Below the pieces are notes generated by a model. That model did no database searches. It was not told where the DNA came from and was given only the letters and a program-made list of their open reading frames with translations. A program made the position numbers and the translations under genes. 57,745 nt of DNA from an uncultured bacterium. Lineage in GTDB: Bacteria > Cyanobacteriota > Vampirovibrionia > Gastranaerophilales > Gastranaerophilaceae. The DNA lies in assembly GCA_902797965.1 (NCBI GenBank), contig CADBUY010000010.1, positions 1 to 57,745 on the forward strand. Direction: 5' to 3'. Positions 53,781-57,745 of the stretch are shown here, piece after piece (positions within the stretch are counted from its first letter, which is position 1; every line of letters begins with the position of its first letter).

Positions 53781-54569
53781 ATGGCAGAGAATGAAGAATT
53801 AGAGTCAGCTGAAACTGAAGCTAAACAGAAGATTTTGGTTGCTGATGATGAAGCTAGTATAAGAAGAATATTAGAAACTCGTCTTAAAATGGTTGGTTAT
53901 GATGTTGTTACTGCAGAAGACGGCGAGGAAGCAGTTGAAGTATTTAATAAGACAAATCCTGATTTGGTTGTATTAGATGTAATGATGCCAAAAATGGATG
54001 GTTATGGTGTAACAAGAGAAATCCGCAGAACATCAGATGTTCCTATAATTATATTGACTGCACTTGGTGATGTTTCAGAAAGAATTACAGGACTGGAACT
54101 GGGAGCCGATGATTATGTAATTAAGCCTTTTAGCCCTAAAGAGCTAGAGGCAAGAGTAAAGGCTGTTTTAAGAAGAACGATAAGTAAAGATGTTATTATT
54201 CCTGCATCAGGTTCTTCAGCAGGCGGTTCATCTGTTGCGGGTGGTAAAAACAGTAAGAATGTTATTACAACCGGTGTTATTAAAATTGATACTGCCAGAA
54301 GACAAGTATTCCGTAAAAATGAAAGAATCAGACTTACAGGAATGGAATTTAGCTTGTTAGAACTTTTGGTAAATAATTCCGGTCAAGCATATTCAAGAAA
54401 TGAGATATTGCAGCATGTTTGGTCATATCCTGCTGACCACAGAATTGATACTCGTGTAGTTGATGTTCATATCTCAAGATTACGTTCTAAGCTTGAAGCT
54501 GACCCGACAAATCCTGAGTTAATTCTGACAGCTCGCGGTATAGGATATATGTTCCAAAGAATCAATTAA
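53781..54569 (+). CDS. rpaB: Response regulator RpaB (OmpR family)
   Basis: RpaB is a global regulator in cyanobacteria that binds HLR1 sites and responds to high light through the kinase NblS. The 262-residue product has a receiver domain (about 16-135) that reads very like RpaB (ADDEASIRRILETRL, phospho-acceptor D66 in VVLDVMMPKMDGYG, TALGDVSERITGLELGADDY), then an unusual Ser/Gly-rich linker (about 145-165, SGSSAGGSSVAGG), then an OmpR-type winged helix (about 170-262, RNEILQHVWSYPADHRIDTRVVDVHISRLR). AAAGGGTGG precedes the ATG at 53781. No kinase gene is near. HLR1-like sites are found upstream of both flagellin genes and of other genes in this window. A terminator follows. Confidence 0.92.
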   Translation: MAENEELESAETEAKQKILVADDEASIRRILETRLKMVGYDVVTAEDGEEAVEVFNKTNPDLVVLDVMMPKMDGYGVTREIRRTSDVPIIILTALGDVSERITGLELGADDYVIKPFSPKELEARVKAVLRRTISKDVIIPASGSSAGGSSVAGGKNSKNVITTGVIKIDTARRQVFRKNERIRLTGMEFSLLELLVNNSGQAYSRNEILQHVWSYPADHRIDTRVVDVHISRLRSKLEADPTNPELILTARGIGYMFQRIN

Positions 54570-54583
54570 TGATTAAAATATAA

Positions 54584-54618
54584 TAAAAAAAGAGCCTTTT
54601 ATTAAAAGGCTCTTTTTT
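54584..54618 (+). terminator. rpaB terminator
   Basis: AAAAAAAGAGCCTTTT, loop ATT, AAAAGGCTCTTTTTT. Confidence 0.92.
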
Positions 54619-54647
54619 ATTGAAATTATAGTTGAGAATAAATGTAG

Positions 54648-54667
54648 GTTGGCATTACTATGCCAAC
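54648..54667. repeat. Palindrome, diverged member of the TTGGGCATACTTGCCCAA family
   Basis: GTTGGCATTACTATGCCAAC, in the repeat-rich gene-free stretch 54570-55781. Confidence 0.6.
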
Positions 54668-54687
54668 AAAAATGTTATTATCGGCTA

Positions 54688-54710
54688 ATTTTTCCGCAGA
54701 CTCAAATAGC
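54688..54710 (+). repeat. Remnant of the 157-bp element
   Basis: GGCTAATTTTTCCGCAGACTC resembles the right end of the element (AATTTTTCCGCAAGCTC) with two changes; the rest of the element is gone. Confidence 0.5.
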
Positions 54711-54866
54711 AAAAAAAATATTTATGGTTTTTGTTATAATAACAGGAGTCCCTTAATGATAAATCCAATAGCTCAATACAATACAATACAAACAGTATTA
54801 ATAATGTAAGTTTTAAAGCAATACCTCTTGCTAAATATGGTTATCTCAAAGAGAAAGGCAAAGAAG

Positions 54867-54972
54867 TTTGTAGGTTGGGCATACTTGCCCAACAATAATA
54901 TTTGTGTGCAATTATGTGCAAAAAGGGTGCAAAAAATGAGTAAAAAAGTGCAAAGAAAGTCACTTTTGGAGT
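54867..54972. repeat. Repeat module with palindrome and phased GTGCA sites, copy 1
   Basis: TTGGGCATACTTGCCCAA (54875-54892), then GTGCA at 54906, 54916, 54927 and 54948 (steps of 10, 11 and 21 bases), then TTTTGGAGTAGTTTG. Copy 3 at 55322-55428 is nearly identical over about 105 bases. Confidence 0.85.
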
Positions 54973-55101
54973 AGTTTGAGTCAGCTTGCTTCCGACCTCT
55001 TTAAATCGGCAAAAGCTGGATTGCTTCGCCTTTACAGGCTCGCAATGACATGAAACACTTCCGACCAAATGTCCTATTAAAAGGTACTAATACCCTCAAA
55101 T

Positions 55102-55135
55102 AAAAAAGGTCTTGGCAAAAGCCAAAACCTTTTTT
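55102..55135. terminator. Terminator-like hairpin before tRNA-His fragment 1
   Basis: AAAAAAGGTCTTGGC, loop AAAA, GCCAAAACCTTTTTT. It is almost the inverse of the hairpin at 55599-55632 (loop TTTT). It was presumably the terminator of an earlier tRNA-His end. Confidence 0.75.
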
Positions 55136-55136
55136 A

Positions 55137-55146
55137 TGGGGCGAGT
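55137..55146 (-). pseudogene. tRNA-His 3'-end fragment 1
   Basis: TGGGGCGAGT equals the CCA end and acceptor of tRNA-His; the match stops after 10 bases and repeat module copy 2 follows. Confidence 0.6.
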
Positions 55147-55212
55147 TTGTAGGTTGGGCATACTTGCCCAACAATAACTTTTGTGTGCAATTATTGGAAC
55201 AAAAAGTGCAAA
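55147..55212. repeat. Repeat module, copy 2 (shortened)
   Basis: TTGGGCATACTTGCCCAA (55154-55171) followed by GTGCA at 55185 and 55206, 21 bases apart; the remainder is lost. Confidence 0.75.
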
Positions 55213-55284
55213 TTTGCGGACATTTTTGTTACCAAAATCGGACATTTCGGACTTTTTTAGTTAAGCAACTTCCGACCATAATGT

Positions 55285-55306
55285 CACCCTGAATTTATTT
55301 CAGGGT
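55285..55306. repeat. REP-like hairpin CACCCTGAA...TTCAGGGTC
   Basis: CCCTGAA and TTCAGGG pair around TTTAT. The same unit is at 56483-56505; similar hairpins are widespread in bacterial genomes. Confidence 0.7.
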
Positions 55307-55321
55307 CTTACCAAAATATAG

Positions 55322-55428
55322 TTTGTAGGTTGGGCATACTTGCCCAACAATAACTTTTGTGTGCAATTATGTGCAAAAGGGTGCAAAAAATGAGTAAAAA
55401 AGTGCAAGAAAAGTTACTTTTGGAGTAG
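55322..55428. repeat. Repeat module, copy 3
   Basis: TTGGGCATACTTGCCCAA (55330-55347), then GTGCA at 55361, 55371, 55381 and 55402 (steps 10, 10, 21), then TTTTGGAGTAGTTTG. An inverted relative of the palindrome is at 55479-55496. Confidence 0.85.
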
Positions 55429-55539
55429 TTTGGAATTTAAATCATCAATCATATTCCGACCGCTACAATTTAGTGGTGTTGGGCAAGAATGCCCAACCTA
55501 CAGTTGTTTGCTTCCGAGCAAAACGGACAAAAAAATCCG

Positions 55540-55580
55540 CTCGAACTCCACAAAATGCTTACGCATTTTAGTAGGTTCTC
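55540..55580. repeat. tRNA-downstream hairpin, member next to fragment 2
   Basis: CTCGAAC, a hairpin AAAATGC/GCATTTT, then GGTTCTC. The same frame with other stem sequences lies downstream of tRNA-Gln (44436 and 44883) and tRNA-His (56776-56812). Confidence 0.65.
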
Positions 55581-55598
55581 ACCCTCACACACTCAAAT

Positions 55599-55632
55599 AA
55601 AAAAGGTCTTGGCTTTTGCCAAGACCTTTTTT
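55599..55632. terminator. Terminator-like hairpin before tRNA-His fragment 2
   Basis: AAAAAAGGTCTTGGC, loop TTTT, GCCAAGACCTTTTTT: a perfect stem of 15. Confidence 0.8.
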
Positions 55633-55633
55633 A

Positions 55634-55648
55634 TGGGGCGAGTAGTGG
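55634..55648 (-). pseudogene. tRNA-His 3'-end fragment 2
   Basis: TGGGGCGAGTAGTGG equals the last 15 bases of tRNA-His with CCA; the match ends there. Confidence 0.75.
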
Positions 55649-55781
55649 TATAAGGTTAGAACCCTATTGTGTAGAATTTCTTCATTTGTGTATGCACGAT
55701 GAAGAAACAATTGAACAAGTAAAACTATATCTTTTAAATACAATTGACATTATGTCGTAAATTTGATACACTATTAATACA

Positions 55782-56120
55782 ATGGTAAAAGAAATTGAAT
55801 ACTATACAACTCAAGATGGTAAATGTCCGTATATTGATTGGTTTAAAACTCTTTCAAGAGAATACCAGTCAAAAGTTATCAAAAGAGTAAACCGACTTGA
55901 AGATGGCTTATATGGAGATTGCAAGCGATTAACCAACAGCAAACTTAGTGAATTACGTTTAGACTTTGGCAAAGGATACAGAATATATTTTAAAGAACTC
56001 GATAATGTAATTATACTAATTGTTGCAGGTGGTGATAAGTCAGACCAAAAGCGAACAATAAAACAAGCCGATAAGTATTTAGAAGATTATTTTAATAGGA
56101 GTAAAAACAATGACAATTAA
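55782..56120 (+). CDS. higB: RelE/HigB-like toxin of a type II toxin-antitoxin pair
   Basis: The 112-residue protein fits the phage-derived Gp49/HigB branch of the RelE/ParE superfamily: IEYYTTQDGKCPYIDWFKTLS at the start, KVIKRVNRLEDGLYGDCKRL, then LSELRLDFGKGYRIYF and ILIVAGGDKSDQKRTIKQA. Such toxins cleave mRNA at the ribosome, with the basic residues of the C-terminal half in catalysis. A promoter-like TATGTCGTAAATTTGATACA lies just upstream. It overlaps the antitoxin gene by 11 bases, toxin first, as in HigBA. The pair lies between two tRNA-His 3'-end fragments, so it probably arrived with an integrating element. Confidence 0.88.
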   Translation: MVKEIEYYTTQDGKCPYIDWFKTLSREYQSKVIKRVNRLEDGLYGDCKRLTNSKLSELRLDFGKGYRIYFKELDNVIILIVAGGDKSDQKRTIKQADKYLEDYFNRSKNNDN

Positions 56121-56415
56121 ACATAATGACTTTGTAAATGAATGGTTACAAGACCAAGAAAATCAAAATATATATTTGCGTGACAGTCTTTTAGAATTTT
56201 CAGAAGACGGAGATTATACGGAATTTTTCCGTTCACTTGAACAAGTTATTAAAGCTCGTACTTCTGTTAAGCAGTTTGCAGAATCAATCGGCATGCAAAG
56301 AACAAGCCTTGTCGATTTATTACATGGTAGGACAAAAGCTCCGACAATCGCAACAATAAACAAAATTCTCGACGGACTTGGTTATGAAATAAAAATACAG
56401 TTAAAATCAGCTTAG
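56110..56415 (+). CDS. higA: HigA-like antitoxin with HTH
   Basis: The 101-residue protein fits the addiction-module antidote family: a helical N-terminus (EWLQDQENQNIYLRDSLLEF), then a Cro/XRE-type HTH (about 48-95, VIKARTSVKQFAESIGMQRTSLVDLLHGRTKAPTIATINKIL). It is expected to bind and inhibit the toxin and to repress the operon. TAGGAG at 56096 serves as the ribosome binding site inside the toxin gene. The stop codon is followed by GGGTAA in frame, giving a double stop. Confidence 0.9.
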   Translation: MTIKHNDFVNEWLQDQENQNIYLRDSLLEFSEDGDYTEFFRSLEQVIKARTSVKQFAESIGMQRTSLVDLLHGRTKAPTIATINKILDGLGYEIKIQLKSA

Positions 56416-56482
56416 GGGTAAATTAAAAGGTTAGTTAGTTATTGTCGGCTTTGTAAAGCCGACCTACTTCCGACCTATTTGT

Positions 56483-56505
56483 CACCCTGAATTTATTTCA
56501 GGGTC
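56483..56505. repeat. REP-like hairpin, second copy
   Basis: Same CACCCTGAATTTATTTCAGG unit as 55285-55306. Confidence 0.7.
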
Positions 56506-56539
56506 TTGCCGGAATGTAGTAAACGTGCCCATTTGGTAA

Positions 56540-56563
56540 GATGCTGAAACGAGTTCAGCATGA
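56540..56563. repeat. REP-like hairpin GATGCTGAAACGAGTTCAGCA
   Basis: TGCTGAA and TTCAGCA pair around ACGAG. Similar hairpins are common in many bacterial genomes. Bases 56416-56865 hold this, fragment 3 and its terminator, but no gene. Confidence 0.65.
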
Positions 56564-56628
56564 CAGTTTGCTTATTTGTTTCCGACCAAATGTCCTGTTA
56601 AAAGGTAATCTTATCAACTTTGCATAAT

Positions 56629-56662
56629 AAAATACCCGATAACTTTTGTTGTCGGGTATTTT
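56629..56662. terminator. Terminator-like hairpin before tRNA-His fragment 3
   Basis: AAAATACCCGA and TCGGGTATTTT pair around a 12-base loop. Confidence 0.8.
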
Positions 56663-56663
56663 A

Positions 56664-56682
56664 TGGGGCGAGTAGTGGGATT
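56664..56682 (-). pseudogene. tRNA-His 3'-end fragment 3
   Basis: TGGGGCGAGTAGTGGGATT equals the last 19 bases of tRNA-His with CCA, the longest of the three fragments. Confidence 0.85.
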
Positions 56683-56775
56683 GTCTTGGATTTTTTGCGT
56701 TAAACGTGTCTTCGTGTTTTGCCTGCGTGATTTACATCACTTGGCAAAAGCACTCCGCACTCTGCAAAAAATCCG

Positions 56776-56812
56776 CTCGAACCCAGACCAAGCTACGCTT
56801 GGTAGGGTTCTC
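56776..56812. repeat. tRNA-downstream hairpin at tRNA-His
   Basis: CTCGAACCC, hairpin ACCAAGC/GCTTGGT, GGGTTCTC. The stem sequence differs from that at tRNA-Gln but the framing CTCGAAC...GGTTCTC is shared. Confidence 0.65.
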
Positions 56813-56829
56813 ATCCCAATCTCACATAT

Positions 56830-56853
56830 AAAAAACGCACCCATAAAGGGTGC
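56830..56853 (-). terminator. tRNA-His terminator
   Basis: On the reverse strand GCACCC, loop TTTA, and TGGGTGC are followed by GTTTTTT. Confidence 0.88.
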
Positions 56854-56865
56854 TTATTTTTATTA

Positions 56866-56942
56866 TGGGGCGAGTAGTGGGATTCGAACCCACGCATATC
56901 GGAACCACAATCCGAGGTCTTAACCGCTTGACGATACTCGCC
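56866..56942 (-). tRNA. tRNA-His (GTG)
   Basis: On the reverse strand the acceptor with the extra G at -1 (GGCGAGTA) pairs with TACTCGCC, the anticodon loop is TTGTGGT (GTG), the T-arm has GTTCGAATC, and CCA is encoded. Lys, Gln and Cys tRNAs in the window lack an encoded CCA. Confidence 0.96.
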
Positions 56943-56994
56943 ATATTCTTTACTCTTTTAGTATATCAAAAAAAGAAATGATTACAAGTAGAAA

Positions 56995-57021
56995 AAAAAG
57001 AGCCATCAAATGGCTCTTTTT
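56995..57021. terminator. rpsO terminator
   Basis: AAAAAGAGCCAT, loop CAA, ATGGCTCTTTTT; usable from both sides. Confidence 0.9.
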
Positions 57022-57049
57022 GAACTCTTAGTCGGGTTTTAATTTACCC

Positions 57050-57313
57050 CTAACCTCTGATACCAAGTTTTTTGATTAAATCTCTGTATCCTTCAAGGTT
57101 CTTTTCTTTCATAAATGAAAGAAGTCTTTTTCTCTTACCTACCATCATCAATAGACCACGCTTTGTAGCAAAGTCTTTTTTGTTTGATTTCATGTGTTCG
57201 GTAAGCTCTGTAATTTTCTTTGTTAACATTGCAATCTGTACTTCTGCTGAACCTGTGTCTTTTGCATTAGCACCAAATTTTTCAATGATTTCTTGTTTGT
57301 TCTTTAAGTTCAT
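57050..57313 (-). CDS. rpsO: 30S ribosomal protein S15
   Basis: S15 binds the central domain of 16S rRNA early in 30S assembly. The 87-residue product has the family pattern: [55 protein letters not shown], and [12 protein letters not shown]. Length is typical (about 89). AAAAGGAT precedes the ATG. The leader contains a TTACGC/GCGTAA inverted repeat (near 57373-57400) that could take part in S15 autoregulation, as known in other bacteria, but this is a guess. pnp is not adjacent within the window. Confidence 0.97.
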   Translation of the reverse strand: MNLKNKQEIIEKFGANAKDTGSAEVQIAMLTKKITELTEHMKSNKKDFATKRGLLMMVGKRKRLLSFMKEKNLEGYRDLIKKLGIRG

Positions 57314-57488
57314 TTTCTATCCTTTTCTTTTGTTTTGCTGTATATGTATTTGACCTCGACTTGTCAAACCATTTTACGCACGTAGTGTGACATATTGGCG
57401 TAAGCACTCTACAGGGGTAAATATATAATAAACAAATTTGTAAATCAAGTATTGCATTAGATTTAGTAATTACTTATAATGATTCACT

Positions 57489-57516
57489 AAAAAAAAGCTT
57501 GAGTCAAAGCTCAAGC
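57489..57516 (-). terminator. Terminator of the partial reverse gene
   Basis: On the reverse strand GCTTGAG and CTCAAGC pair around a six-base loop and are followed by eight T residues. Confidence 0.88.
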
Positions 57517-57567
57517 GGAAAAAGGGAAAAGGGATTAAAAAGGGAAAATAAAAAATCTTACATCTTG

Positions 57568-57745
57568 TTATGAGAAAATACCGAACGTCCTTTCAACGTT
57601 ATCACTGATTACTTTCTTAACAGAATCATATTCTGTAGTTAAAGCAGTACGTTCAGTTTCTAATCTGTTTAACGATAAATCATAATTCTTATCAATTCTG
57701 TTTATTTCTTTAAGCTTTCTTTCTTTTTCAGCTTCAGCTTTCTTA
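57568..57745 (-). CDS. C-terminal part of a coiled-coil protein (cut by window edge)
   Basis: The reverse frame is open from the window edge to a TAA at 57568-57570. The 58 visible residues are charged and helical (KKAEAEKERKLKEINRIDKN, then LNRLETERTALTTEYDSVKK) and end NVERTFGIFS. It is a coiled coil; the family cannot be told from this fragment. The start lies beyond the window. A strong terminator follows. Confidence 0.75.
   Translation of the reverse strand, partial: KKAEAEKERKLKEINRIDKNYDLSLNRLETERTALTTEYDSVKKVISDNVERTFGIFS

Noticed and set aside
54900..54975. Small peptide gene MSKKVQRKSLLE in the repeat modules
   Set aside because: The 12-codon frame is kept in two copies but lacks a ribosome binding site; the phased GTGCA sites explain the conservation better.

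Overview
Organism. The window looks like a chromosomal piece of a low-GC, flagellated, non-photosynthetic relative of Cyanobacteria (Vampirovibrionia/Melainabacteria, gut Gastranaerophilales type). The reasons are: a cyanobacterial-type RpaB response regulator (53781-54569); a Ycf45-like AAA ATPase with an R3H tail (17384-18976); a RuvB that opens MAII as cyanobacterial RuvBs do; and, beside these, two flagellins, a FliI/SctN ATPase and Gram-negative envelope systems (RND-TolC, LptB and LptF/G). Taxonomy is inferred from gene content only. Layout. 0-2.4 kb: ruvB and a YibE/F membrane protein. 2.5-8 kb: two convergent flagellin genes enclosing a 59-codon gene, a Gly-rich 520-aa protein and an exported protein. 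8-11 kb: a TOPRIM-domain gene carrying in-frame copies of an intergenic repeat, tRNA-Lys with a decayed copy, and dxr. 11-19 kb: TolC, RND pump and adaptor, then the R3H ATPase. 19-25 kb: rpmB and a signalling operon (GAF/HD-GYP, TPR, two LuxR-type response regulators, pentapeptide-repeat protein). 25-36 kb: tig, a HEAT protein with queC and a DUF366 protein, SPOR, winged-helix and DUF262-like proteins, a CNT transporter and nadE. 36-44 kb: dnaA, tRNA-Cys, FliI/SctN and a 1623-aa GH13-like protein. 44-54 kb: tRNA-Gln with a duplicated 3' end, a Met/Gly-rich protein, lptB-lptF/G, a phosphodiester glycosidase, an EF-hand zincin, an alpha/beta hydrolase, an MgtE_N-like protein and rpaB. 54.6-57 kb: a repeat-rich tRNA-His locus with three partial copies of the tRNA 3' end and a HigB/HigA-like toxin-antitoxin pair, then rpsO and a cut coiled-coil gene. 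How it may fit together. Five genes for unstudied proteins (4031-5593, 19206-19505, 26485-26688, 39379-44250, 45326-46324) share a two-part promoter: an HLR1-like direct repeat (the RpaB site of cyanobacteria) and, 37-39 nt further in, a box close to ACTTTATATATATAAG just before the ribosome binding site. Two more genes (49264, 51720) have the box alone. Both flagellin genes have an HLR1-like repeat exactly 35 nt from a different shared core (GTGGAAYTAAA). With rpaB in the same window, this suggests a light-response regulator now controlling motility and a set of possibly surface or exported proteins. Mobile DNA. There are three copies of a 157-bp palindromic MITE-like element, C-rich palindromic repeats including in-frame copies inside a gene, and repeated tRNA 3'-end scars at three of the four tRNA genes. 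No CRISPR array, rRNA, complete insertion sequence or convincing replication origin was seen.
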